Source: Kushneria phosphatilytica (GTDB lineage Bacteria > Pseudomonadota > Gammaproteobacteria > Pseudomonadales > Halomonadaceae). From it: a stretch of DNA of 64,000 nucleotides. The position numbers and the translations under genes were made by a program. The notes beneath the pieces were generated by a model. It was not told where the DNA came from. It did not search any database and was given only the letters and a program-made list of their open reading frames with translations. The stretch is from the NCBI RefSeq assembly GCF_008247605.1, contig NZ_CP043420.1, positions 3,472,001-3,536,000 on the forward strand. Reading direction: 5' to 3'. Below are positions 46,738 to 54,941 of the stretch, piece by piece; the first letter of the stretch is position 1, and each line of letters starts with the position of its first letter.

Positions 46738-47292
46738 TCAGAAGCCCACGGAAATACCGATCACCGGGCTGCTGGAGATCGTCTTGTCCCCATGGTGATC
46801 GAAATCGGCATGCACGGAGCGGTAGCCGACATAGCCGTAGGTGTTGGCCACCAGGTTGGCGCGCGCCTGAACGCCGTATTCATAGCTCTCGTTGAGATCG
46901 CCATGTGACAGGCCATCCGGCTGATAGTAGCCATAGCCACCGACGCTGACACGCGGGATCGGCGTGGGCACGAAGACATGGCCGGTAATGCCGGCACCGC
47001 CGCCATTACCATAGGCGGAGTCGAGATACTGATAACGACCCCCGATACCCAAATCGATGCCGGGCAGATAGGGCGAGAACATCAGCTGAGCATGATAGGC
47101 ATTGGTGTCGCTATCATTGTCGTCGCTGTAGAAGTAACCCAGGCTACCGGTAAAGCCGGGCGCCAGCGCCTGGCTGGCCTCGGCGCCACCGCCATGGCTG
47201 GAAGCGTTGGCATTGAAGCTCATGGCGTGGGCCCCGGTGCCTGCCAGGGTCAGGGCCAGGCCGCCCGCGGCGAGAAAAAGGGATTTTTTCAT
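46738..47292 (-). CDS. YfaZ-family outer membrane protein
   Basis: 184 residues. The signal peptide MKKSLFLAAGGLALTLAGTGAHA is followed by a small beta-barrel of glycine/aromatic strands (GSLGYFYSDDNDSDTNAYHAQLMFSPYLPGIDLGIGGRYQYLD in part), ending VIGISVGF with a terminal Phe. The YfaZ family groups small predicted outer-membrane proteins without known function. ATG 47292 is chosen because the signal peptide starts there. Confidence 0.8.
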   Translation of the reverse strand: MKKSLFLAAGGLALTLAGTGAHAMSFNANASSHGGGAEASQALAPGFTGSLGYFYSDDNDSDTNAYHAQLMFSPYLPGIDLGIGGRYQYLDSAYGNGGGAGITGHVFVPTPIPRVSVGGYGYYQPDGLSHGDLNESYEYGVQARANLVANTYGYVGYRSVHADFDHHGDKTISSSPVIGISVGF

Positions 47293-47320
47293 GGTGATGT
47301 GTCCAACAGCTGTAATGAAT

Positions 47321-47974
47321 TCAGGACGATACCCCGTAACGGGTGCGATAATCACGAATTGCGTCCGCATGACCTGCCAGTTCGGCGCCTGCGTGTCGCT
47401 CCAGATATTCTAGTATCTGATCGAGGGTAATGATGGGAATCACCGGGATACCATACTGCTGTCGGACATCCTCGATGGCACTGGTATCGCCGCGACCACG
47501 CTCCTGACGGTCCAGTGCTACCACGACCCCGGCTGCCCGGGCACCGGCGCCCTCGATCAGGGCCATCGATTCACCGATGGCGGTACCGGCGGTGATCACA
47601 TCATCGATGATCAGCACTCGTCCCGCCAGTGGCGCGCCAACCGTGCGACCGCCCTCGCCGTGATCCTTGGCTTCCTTGCGGTTGAAGGCATAGGGCAGAC
47701 TGCGGCCGTGATGATCGGCCATGGCCACTGCGGTGGTGGTGGCCAGTGGAATGCCCTTGTAGGCGGGACCGAAGATCAGATCGAAATCGAGTCCGGAGCG
47801 TTCAATGGCACTGGCGTAGCATCGGCCCAGCAGGGCCAGCGCCGCACCGCTGTGAAAATGACCGGCATTGAAGAAATAGGGGCTGACTCGGCCGGATTTC
47901 AGGGTGAATTCGCCAAAAACAAGCGCCCTTTCGGCGATGGCGAACTCGATGAACGCGCGCTGATCTTCATGCAT
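47321..47974 (-). CDS. pyrE: Orotate phosphoribosyltransferase
   Basis: 217-residue enzyme converting orotate and PRPP to OMP in pyrimidine synthesis. The PRPP-binding motif [13 protein letters not shown] and the substrate loop [17 protein letters not shown] are intact. AAGGTGATAACGA precedes the ATG. It is divergent from crc, the same neighbourhood as in Pseudomonas (pyrE-crc). Confidence 0.96.
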   Translation of the reverse strand: MHEDQRAFIEFAIAERALVFGEFTLKSGRVSPYFFNAGHFHSGAALALLGRCYASAIERSGLDFDLIFGPAYKGIPLATTTAVAMADHHGRSLPYAFNRKEAKDHGEGGRTVGAPLAGRVLIIDDVITAGTAIGESMALIEGAGARAAGVVVALDRQERGRGDTSAIEDVRQQYGIPVIPIITLDQILEYLERHAGAELAGHADAIRDYRTRYGVSS

Positions 47975-48060
47975 TCGTTATCACCTTTTTATGACCGGGC
48001 CCTTTACCCAAACGTATAAAGCTCGGGTATCATACACGCGCGAAAATTCAGGGACCACGT

Positions 48061-48822
48061 ATGAAAATCGCCAGTGTCAACGTCAATGGTATTCAGGGAG
48101 CCGTCGAGCGCGGATTCCTCGACTGGCTTGCCGAGCAGGACGCCGACATCGTCTGCGTGCAGAATCTCAAGGCCAAAAGTTTCGAGCTCGACGAGTCCAT
48201 TCTCTATCCGGAAGGCTACGAGGGCTACTTCCTCGATGCCGCCGAGGACGGCTTCGCCGGGGTCGGCCTGTATTGCCGCAAGATCCCCAAGGCGATCATG
48301 TACGGTCTCGGCTTCGAACAGTGCGACAACGAAGGACGCTTTCTGCAGGCGGACTATGACCGCTTCAGCGTCGCTTCCTTTCTGATGCCCGATGATCCGC
48401 ATGCCAAGCAGCGTTTCATCGCCAGTTACAGCGACTATCTCAACAAGCTGCGTCGCAAGCGTCGTCAGTACATCATCTGCGGCAGCTGGTACATCGCCCA
48501 CAAGACCATCGATCTGGCCCACTGGTCGGAGCATCAGAGCACCCCGGGCTTTCGTCCCGAGGAGCGTGCCTTCATGGATCAGGTCTTCGGCCCGATGGGT
48601 TTTGTCGATACCTTCCGTGAAGTGGTACGCGATGCCGGCCACTACACCTACTGGCCACTGCTGGCGCAGGATACGCCGCGCCATCGCCAGGATGGCTGGC
48701 GGACCGACTATCAGATTACCGGCCCGGAACTGGCAAAGAGTGTGACCGATGCCTGGATCGATCGGGAAGCGACCTTCTCGGAGTATGCGCCCCTGATCGT
48801 CGAGTACGACCTCACACTCTGA
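48061..48822 (+). CDS. crc: Catabolite repression control protein Crc
   Basis: 253-residue relative of exonuclease III that in Pseudomonas acts with Hfq to repress translation of catabolic mRNAs, rather than cutting DNA. The fold is retained (SVNVNGIQ start, VQNLKAKSF, APLIVEYDL end), but ExoIII catalytic residues are altered: the metal Glu of LQExK is Asn in VQNLKAK, the GDLN motif is CGSWYIAH, and the terminal SDHAP is EYAP. RRKRRQYIICGS and the general length match Crc. Location next to pyrE strengthens the call. Hfq partnership is known for Pseudomonas and inferred here. Confidence 0.88.
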   Translation: MKIASVNVNGIQGAVERGFLDWLAEQDADIVCVQNLKAKSFELDESILYPEGYEGYFLDAAEDGFAGVGLYCRKIPKAIMYGLGFEQCDNEGRFLQADYDRFSVASFLMPDDPHAKQRFIASYSDYLNKLRRKRRQYIICGSWYIAHKTIDLAHWSEHQSTPGFRPEERAFMDQVFGPMGFVDTFREVVRDAGHYTYWPLLAQDTPRHRQDGWRTDYQITGPELAKSVTDAWIDREATFSEYAPLIVEYDLTL

Positions 48823-48849
48823 GGGTCATCGCGCTCCCTGAAGATGCTC

Positions 48850-48885
48850 GAAACCCCGGCTGCAATACACTGCAGCCGGGGTTTC
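48850..48885. terminator. Bidirectional terminator between crc and rph
   Basis: A perfect 15-bp stem GAAACCCCGGCTGCA with its complement and a 6-base loop lies in the convergent gap. T-rich bases follow only weakly on each side (TTTC ATT), so efficiency is uncertain. Confidence 0.65.
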
Positions 48886-48912
48886 ATTATGGTCTGAAGC
48901 GGGGCGGCAGGG

Positions 48913-49635
48913 TTACTGGCAAACGCCCAGCGCCTCGCGCTGCTTTTCGAAGATCTGTTTGCAACCGGCCTCGGCCATGTCCATCAGTGCATCGAGCTCA
49001 CGACGCGAGAAGGCTGCCTGCTCGGCCGTGCCCTGCACCTCGATGATGCCCCCTTCCTCGGTCATCACCACGTTCATGTCGGTATCGGCTGCACCGTCCT
49101 CTTCATAATCGAGATCGGTCACCGGCTCGCCCTTGTAGATGCCGACCGAAACAGCGCTGATCAGCTGTTTGAGCGGATCGGTTTTGATCTGCCGGGTGCG
49201 CTGCAGATGGCGCAGGGCATCGACCATCGCCACGCAACCGCCGGTGATCGCAGCCGTACGGGTGCCGCCATCGGCCTGCAGCACGTCGCAGTCGATGGTG
49301 ATGGTGAACTCACCCAGCTTCTTCAGATCGATCGCTGCCCGCAGGCTGCGCCCGATCAGACGCTGGATCTCCACGGTGCGTCCGCCCTGCTTGCCACGGG
49401 CGGCTTCACGACCGCCACGGGTATGGGTGGCACGGGGCAGCATGCCGTATTCGGCGGTCAGCCAGCCCTGGCCCTTGCCCCGCAGCCAGCGCGGCACGCC
49501 GGCTTCCACGCTGGCAGTGCACAGCACTCGGGTATCACCGAAGGTGACCAGCACCGACCCTTCGGCATGACGGGTATAACCGCGCGTCAGGGTAATCTCG
49601 CGTGTCGCTTCGGGATGTCGTCCGCTGGGTCTCAT
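48913..49635 (-). CDS. rph: Ribonuclease PH
   Basis: 240-residue phosphorolytic 3'-5' exoribonuclease that trims tRNA 3' ends. Typical motifs: [39 protein letters not shown] by sections, [44 protein letters not shown], and [22 protein letters not shown] 49635 is chosen; GAGAG lies six bases upstream. It is divergent from yicC with 128 bp between starts, the usual gammaproteobacterial arrangement. Confidence 0.96.
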   Translation of the reverse strand: MRPSGRHPEATREITLTRGYTRHAEGSVLVTFGDTRVLCTASVEAGVPRWLRGKGQGWLTAEYGMLPRATHTRGGREAARGKQGGRTVEIQRLIGRSLRAAIDLKKLGEFTITIDCDVLQADGGTRTAAITGGCVAMVDALRHLQRTRQIKTDPLKQLISAVSVGIYKGEPVTDLDYEEDGAADTDMNVVMTEEGGIIEVQGTAEQAAFSRRELDALMDMAEAGCKQIFEKQREALGVCQ

Positions 49636-49763
49636 CAAATTCTCTCGTCGGGGCATGAAAACGTCTGCCTATTGTACACCGCCAGTGGGCTGGACGAGGC
49701 GCTCGTTCATCGCCCTCGAGCATCGGGTACACTGACGCCCTCACCCAATCGTCAGGAGTGACC

Positions 49764-50627
49764 ATGGTTCGCAGCATGACCGCCTTTGCCCGCCAGACGC
49801 TCGATGCCGAGTGGGGCAGCCTTGCCATCGAGCTGCGCAGCGTCAATCAGCGCTATCTCGATCTGCACTTTCGCCTGCCGGATAGCCTGCGCGAGCTGGA
49901 AGCGCCCCTGCGTGAGCGGCTGCGTGGCACGCTCTCTCGCGGCAAGGTGGAGTGCACGCTACGCCTGACCCTGAGCGAGCAGCAGCACGATCTTTCCATC
50001 GATCACGAAGGGCTCGAACGGCTGGTCACCGCACTCACCGAGGTACGCCGGATCGCCCCGGAAGCCGCCATGCCGAGCGCGCTGGCGCTGCTCGATCACC
50101 CTGGCGTTTCCCGTGCCAGTGGACCGGACGGCGATACCCTGCGTGAGGCAGCACTCAAGCTGTTCGATGAGACGCTCCATGATCTCGACGATGGCCGTGC
50201 TCGCGAAGGCGAACGTCTCGCCGAGCTGATCCGCGAGCGCCTCACCGGCATCCGCGAACAGGTCACCGAAGTACGCGCTCATCTGCCCGAGGTACTCGAG
50301 CGCCAGCGCAATCAGATCCTCGAACGGTTGGAGAGCGTGAAGGCCGAGCTCGACCCGGCGCGGCTGGAAGCGGAGATGGCGTTGATCGCACAGAAATCGG
50401 ATGTCGCCGAGGAGCTCGATCGTCTGGACACACACGTTGGGGAAGTCGAGCGTCAGCTCCGACAAAAGGGCCCGATCGGCCGGCGGCTGGATTTTCTGAT
50501 GCAGGAGCTCAACCGCGAAGCCAATACGCTCTCGTCCAAGGCCGTGGTCACCGACACCACCCGCTGCGCGGTGGAGTTGAAGGTGTTGATCGAGCAGATG
50601 CGCGAGCAGATTCAGAACATCGAGTAG
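49764..50627 (+). CDS. yicC: YicC-family endoribonuclease
   Basis: 287 residues. The N-terminus VRSMTAFARQ and internal ELRSVNQRYLDLHFRLPDSLRELE, together with the C-terminal PIGRRLDFLMQELNREANTLSSKAVVTDTTRCAVELKVLIEQMREQIQNIE, are diagnostic of YicC. E. coli YicC is a metal-dependent endoribonuclease acting on small RNAs. ATG 49764 follows AGGAG by seven bases. A GTG two codons upstream opens the same frame but is less well placed. Pseudomonas has gmk next, but here a CPBP gene follows. Confidence 0.93.
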   Translation: MVRSMTAFARQTLDAEWGSLAIELRSVNQRYLDLHFRLPDSLRELEAPLRERLRGTLSRGKVECTLRLTLSEQQHDLSIDHEGLERLVTALTEVRRIAPEAAMPSALALLDHPGVSRASGPDGDTLREAALKLFDETLHDLDDGRAREGERLAELIRERLTGIREQVTEVRAHLPEVLERQRNQILERLESVKAELDPARLEAEMALIAQKSDVAEELDRLDTHVGEVERQLRQKGPIGRRLDFLMQELNREANTLSSKAVVTDTTRCAVELKVLIEQMREQIQNIE

Positions 50628-50645
50628 AAAGAGCCCTCATTGGCC

Positions 50646-51356
50646 ATGAACGCGACTGCCTTTTTCCCTCATCGCAGGCGCACTCAAGCGGTGCTCTTCG
50701 GCCTGTTGATGTTCGCCGTCTATCTCGGCAGCCAGTTTCTGAGCGTGCTGGTGCTGCAGCACTTGTTAAGCGCTGCCGAATTTGCGGCCCTCATGCGCGG
50801 CTACGGCTTTGCGGTCATTCTGGGCCCGTCCCTGTTGCTGATGCTCGCGGGCTTTATCGCATGGCGACGCTGGTTCTCCTCGCAGCCAACACTGGCAGGC
50901 CGCCTGACATGGCGTGATCTCGTCCGGGGCATCGGCCTTGTGCTGCTGATTCAGGCGCTGGCTGCCGTGGTCAGTGTCTGGCTGGAGATGGCACCCGAGG
51001 CGTTCATGACTTCGCTTTATGCGGGCAAAAGCACCCTGCAGAGCCTCATCATGGTGATCTGCGTACTGATCTGGGCGCCTTTCATCGAGGAGCTGGCCTT
51101 TCGCCACTTCCTGATTTCGAGAATCGATGATCAGCCGCGCGGGTGGCGGCCGGCGCTTCTGATCGCGTTCAGTGCCTTGTGCTTCGCCGGGCTGCACATG
51201 CTCCAGTACCACCATCTGCTCACCTTTGTGGCGCTCTTTTGCTGGGGGCTGGTGCTGGGCTATTACCGCTGGCGCACCGGCGGCCTTTTACTCCCCATGC
51301 TGCTGCACGCACTCATCTCGGGCATTGGGCTGGTGGGCGCCCTGAACCAGGCATGA
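50646..51356 (+). CDS. CPBP-family intramembrane protease
   Basis: 236 residues with about seven helices. The catalytic signatures are in order: EELAFRHFLISRI (EExxxR) in the first conserved helix, FAGLHMLQYHH in the second, and HALISGIG in the third. Such Abi/CAAX-like proteases act on prenylated or membrane proteins, or serve in self-immunity; the substrate is unknown. ATG 50646 is used; the in-frame TTG at 50640 has no clear advantage. It is 18 bp after yicC and probably shares a transcript. Confidence 0.88.
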   Translation: MNATAFFPHRRRTQAVLFGLLMFAVYLGSQFLSVLVLQHLLSAAEFAALMRGYGFAVILGPSLLLMLAGFIAWRRWFSSQPTLAGRLTWRDLVRGIGLVLLIQALAAVVSVWLEMAPEAFMTSLYAGKSTLQSLIMVICVLIWAPFIEELAFRHFLISRIDDQPRGWRPALLIAFSALCFAGLHMLQYHHLLTFVALFCWGLVLGYYRWRTGGLLLPMLLHALISGIGLVGALNQA

Positions 51357-51419
51357 TTGTCGGCCGGAAGGGCCAGCGCATGTGCCAGGCTGGGAGAGGA
51401 TTCCTTCAGGTGACATCTC

Positions 51420-52163
51420 ATGCCTACGACCCTCTACGCCCATCGCCTTTCCCAGCCTTCGCGGGCTGTTGAAATCCTGACCCGAGAGCTGGGTATCGAG
51501 GTCAACTTTCAGGACATCGATTTCGCGGGCGGCGAAACGCGCACCGAGTGGTTTGCCGCCATCAATCCCTTTCAGACCGTGCCGGCACTGGTGGTCGAAA
51601 GCGACGGGCAAAGGCTCCCGCTGGCCGAGAGCCAGGCCATCATGACCTATCTGTGTCGCACTGCTTCAGACCGCGAGCTCGCGCAGCGCTGGTATCCGGG
51701 CGAACACGACGTTTCACGCTCGGCACGGATCGATCAGTGGCTCGCCTGGCACCACGGCAACGTGCGCCGCTTCGACATGTTCCATCACATCATGAATCTG
51801 CACATGACGCTGCCGATGCTCAAGCGCGAGATTCAGGCCACACTTTTGCAGCCTCTGCAGGAAGGGCTCAGGCCGGAGCTTGCCACCCTGGAGGGCCACT
51901 TCAAGCGCCAGCAGGCGTCTGCATACCCGCCGACCCTGCTCGGTGACAAATACCCGACCATTGCCGATCTTGCCATGGGCTGTGAGCTCTATCAGCTCCG
52001 CGCAGCCGGCTATCGATTTGACGGCTACCCGCGGGTCGCGGCGTGGCTGGCCGGGCTGGCCGAGCGGGAACACTTCCGGGCGGTATCAAAAGAGATCGAC
52101 GCACAGGGTCGGGAGATTCGTGAACAGAGTGGTGAGTATCTGGCCCTCGATACATTTGGGTAA
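51420..52163 (+). CDS. Glutathione S-transferase-like protein
   Basis: 247 residues. N-terminal thioredoxin-like domain (TLYAHRLSQPSRAVEILTRELGIEVNFQDIDF, NPFQTVPALVV, LAESQAIMTYL) with a Ser in the catalytic-turn position of theta-type GSTs, followed by an all-helical domain containing YPTIADLAMGCEL. Its substrate is unknown. It begins after a T/C-rich gap and ends well before the dehydrogenase gene, so it stands alone. Confidence 0.9.
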   Translation: MPTTLYAHRLSQPSRAVEILTRELGIEVNFQDIDFAGGETRTEWFAAINPFQTVPALVVESDGQRLPLAESQAIMTYLCRTASDRELAQRWYPGEHDVSRSARIDQWLAWHHGNVRRFDMFHHIMNLHMTLPMLKREIQATLLQPLQEGLRPELATLEGHFKRQQASAYPPTLLGDKYPTIADLAMGCELYQLRAAGYRFDGYPRVAAWLAGLAEREHFRAVSKEIDAQGREIREQSGEYLALDTFG

Positions 52164-52299
52164 TCAGGGCCCGATCAGCTTTCAGTATGACCCATGGCAT
52201 GTATCTTTAATGACGACAGAACACTACTGTCATGGCAGATGAATCATCGAATCACACAACAAACGCAACGAAGCGACCATAAACGCAAGGGAGAGCGAC

Positions 52300-54786
52300 A
52301 TGGGAACATCTTTAGGGGTTAAGCGTCGGCGTGATATTGCGCTGACGCTGGTCGGCGCGCTGGTGGCGCTGGTCGGTCTGGTACTGACGGGAGGCGGTGC
52401 CTGGCTGGCAATTGTCGGGGGCTCCTGGTACTACCTGCTGGCCGGCATCGGCATGCTGCTGGCCGGGGGGCTGCTGATCATGCAGCGTCGCGCCGGGGTG
52501 CTGCTCTACGCCGTGGTCTTTATCGGCTCGCTGCTCTGGGCCGCCTGGGAATCGGGGCTGGATTACTGGCGCTGGATACCCCGCATGGATGTGGTGCTGA
52601 TTCTCGGCATCCTGGTGGCGCTGGTGGCCTGGCGCACCGTCAACGGCCCGTCACGCCGTGCTGCCTTCTCGACTGCCGGCGGTCTGGTATTGGTGCTGGC
52701 AGGCGCCGGCGCACTGGCCTTTCTACCGCACAACTTCTCACACCCCGGTGATGTCCCCGGGCCGCAATCGGCCTCGCTGGCCACGGATACCGGCAACGCC
52801 CAGCCGGCGGATCAGCCCGCCGATGGCGACTGGACCGCCTACGGGAGAGATAACGCCGCCACCCGTTATACCTCGCTGAATCAGATCACACCCGATAACG
52901 TCGATCAGTTGCAAAGGGCCTGGACCTATCGCACCGGTGACCTGCTCGATCATCGCTGGGGCGCCGAAACCACGCCACTAAAGGTGGGCGACAGCGTTTA
53001 TCTGTGCACATCACGCAACATCCTGATCTCGCTGGATGCCGCCACCGGCAAGGAGCGCTGGCGCCATGATCCGCAGGTCTCCAAAGATGCCATTCCCTAC
53101 ACGGCCGCCTGCCGCGGGGTGACGTACTACGAGGTCCCGGACAATGCCTCGACTCAGCCTGAAGATAGCGATGGCGGCAGCGACACGGCCGGCAATGGCG
53201 CCGTCGCCGATACATCGAGCAGCAGCACCGCCCAGTGCCAGACGCGTATCTTCTCGGGCACGCTGGACGGTCGCATCATTGCCGTGGATGCCGAGACCGG
53301 TAAGCCCTGCACCGATTTTGGCGATAACGGCCAGGTCGATATCAAACAGAACATGGGCGAGACGCCGCCGGGCTATGTGTCGATCAACTCGACGCCGGTG
53401 ATTGTCGATAATGTGCTGGTGACCGGTCATCAGGTGCTCGATGGTCAGCGCCGCTATCCACCCTCCGGCGTGATCAAGGGGTATAACGCCGTGACCGGCG
53501 AGCTTGAATGGGCCTGGGATGCCGGTCGTCCTGATCGGAGCGAACCACTCAGCGGTGATGAGACCTACGTGCGCGGCTCGCCCAACATGTGGACCACCGC
53601 CGTGGGCGACAACAAGCTGGGGCTGGTCTATCTGCCAATGGCCAACTCCGCGGCAGACTACTGGAGCAGCTCGCGCACCCCGGCCGAAAACGAATGGGCC
53701 AGTTCGCTGGTGGCACTTGATGTGACGACCGGACTGCCAAAGTGGAAATTTCAGACTGCACACAAGGATGTCTGGGATTACGACCCCGGTTCCCAGCCGA
53801 CGCTGATCGACTTTCCCACCGATAATGGCAAGGTGCCGGCCGTGGTCATGCCCACCAAGCAGGGCGGCATCTACGTCTTCGATCGTCGCAACGGCGAACT
53901 GCTCGGCGGGGGCGCCGAGGAGCGGCCGGTACCACAGGGTGGCGTCGAGCCCGAGCAGCGCACGGCAACCCAGCCCTATTCGCTCTATCACACCCTGCAG
54001 CAGCCCGAGCTGACCTCACGCGACATGTGGGGCATGTCGCCCTTTGATCAGATGTTCTGTCGCATCCAGTTTCAAAAGGCCAGCTACAAGGGCATGTATA
54101 CGCCGCCGACGGCCGATCGCCACTGGGTCGAATACACCGGTTACAACGGCGGCTCGGACTGGGGCAGCATCGCGATCGACCCCAACCGCGGCGTGCTGAT
54201 CGCCAACTACAACGACATGCCCAACTACAACATCCTGGTGCCGCGCGAGCAGGCCAACGAGTACGGCTGGAAACCGCGTGAAGAGCAGCAAAGCGATGAC
54301 GGCGGTGCCGAAGGCGCAGGCGCGCCGCAGGCCAATACACCCTATGCCGTGGACGTCAATGCCGGCTGGCGGGTGCCCTTCACCGGCCTGCTCTGCAAGG
54401 AGCCGCCCTATGGTCACATCCGCGCTGTCGACGTGGCCTCCGGCAAAACGCTGTGGGATCGTCCGCTGGGCACCGCGCGTGCCAACGGCCCTTTCGGCAT
54501 CCGCTCGGGGCTGCCAATCAATATCGGCACGCCCAATAACGGCGGCTCGGCGGTCACTGCCGGTGGCCTGATCTTTATTGCTGCGGCGACCGATGACCTG
54601 ATCCGGGCGATCGATATCGAAAGCGGTAAAACGCTCTGGAGCGCGCCACTCCCGGCAGGCGGCCAGGCCAACCCGCTGGTATATAAAGCCAACGGCCGCG
54701 AGTATCTGATGATCGTCGCCACCGGCCACCACTTCATGCAAACGCCGTCGGGGGATTACGTCATCACCTACGCATTGCCGGAGTAA
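52300..54786 (+). CDS. gcd: Membrane-bound PQQ-dependent glucose-type dehydrogenase
   Basis: 828-residue quinoprotein of the glucose/quinate/shikimate class that oxidises sugars in the periplasm and passes electrons to ubiquinone. An N-terminal domain of about five helices (roughly 10-150) anchors it; LLADQPADGDWTAYGRDNAATRYTSLNQITPDNV opens the propeller. PQQ/metal-site elements include the RWGAET stretch, NIGTPNNGGSAVTAGGLIFI and the repeated GKTLWxxPL blades. A His/Asp pair HKDVWDYDPGSQPTL lies mid-protein. An insertion of Asp/Gly/Ser-rich residues around 285-310 is unusual. PQQ synthesis genes are not in the window. Exact sugar is uncertain. Confidence 0.88.
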   Translation: MGTSLGVKRRRDIALTLVGALVALVGLVLTGGGAWLAIVGGSWYYLLAGIGMLLAGGLLIMQRRAGVLLYAVVFIGSLLWAAWESGLDYWRWIPRMDVVLILGILVALVAWRTVNGPSRRAAFSTAGGLVLVLAGAGALAFLPHNFSHPGDVPGPQSASLATDTGNAQPADQPADGDWTAYGRDNAATRYTSLNQITPDNVDQLQRAWTYRTGDLLDHRWGAETTPLKVGDSVYLCTSRNILISLDAATGKERWRHDPQVSKDAIPYTAACRGVTYYEVPDNASTQPEDSDGGSDTAGNGAVADTSSSSTAQCQTRIFSGTLDGRIIAVDAETGKPCTDFGDNGQVDIKQNMGETPPGYVSINSTPVIVDNVLVTGHQVLDGQRRYPPSGVIKGYNAVTGELEWAWDAGRPDRSEPLSGDETYVRGSPNMWTTAVGDNKLGLVYLPMANSAADYWSSSRTPAENEWASSLVALDVTTGLPKWKFQTAHKDVWDYDPGSQPTLIDFPTDNGKVPAVVMPTKQGGIYVFDRRNGELLGGGAEERPVPQGGVEPEQRTATQPYSLYHTLQQPELTSRDMWGMSPFDQMFCRIQFQKASYKGMYTPPTADRHWVEYTGYNGGSDWGSIAIDPNRGVLIANYNDMPNYNILVPREQANEYGWKPREEQQSDDGGAEGAGAPQANTPYAVDVNAGWRVPFTGLLCKEPPYGHIRAVDVASGKTLWDRPLGTARANGPFGIRSGLPINIGTPNNGGSAVTAGGLIFIAAATDDLIRAIDIESGKTLWSAPLPAGGQANPLVYKANGREYLMIVATGHHFMQTPSGDYVITYALPE

Positions 54787-54812
54787 ATCTGCTCAGGCAG
54801 GCCAACCGCTCG

Positions 54813-54842
54813 AAAAAAAGCGCCCTGCGGGGCGCTTTTTTA
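54813..54842. terminator. Rho-independent terminator, bidirectional
   Basis: The stem AAAAGCGCCC with GGGCGCTTTT and a 4-base loop is flanked by A- and T-runs on both sides. It lies 27 bp after the gcd stop and serves plus-strand transcription best. Confidence 0.85.
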
Positions 54843-54884
54843 TAATCGAACCGAGCCGTCGGGGGAGGCATCCAAAAGACGGCC

Positions 54885-54918
54885 AAAAAAAACGGGGCGG
54901 ACCCGAAGGCCCGCCCCG
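54885..54918 (-). terminator. Rho-independent terminator of the second PQQ dehydrogenase
   Basis: On the minus strand a CGGGGCGG stem (imperfectly extended) with a TTCG-type loop is followed by eight T. It sits 24 bp past the stop of the dehydrogenase gene. Confidence 0.85.
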
Positions 54919-54941
54919 CATCACTGTTAGCCGTTGAAGGC

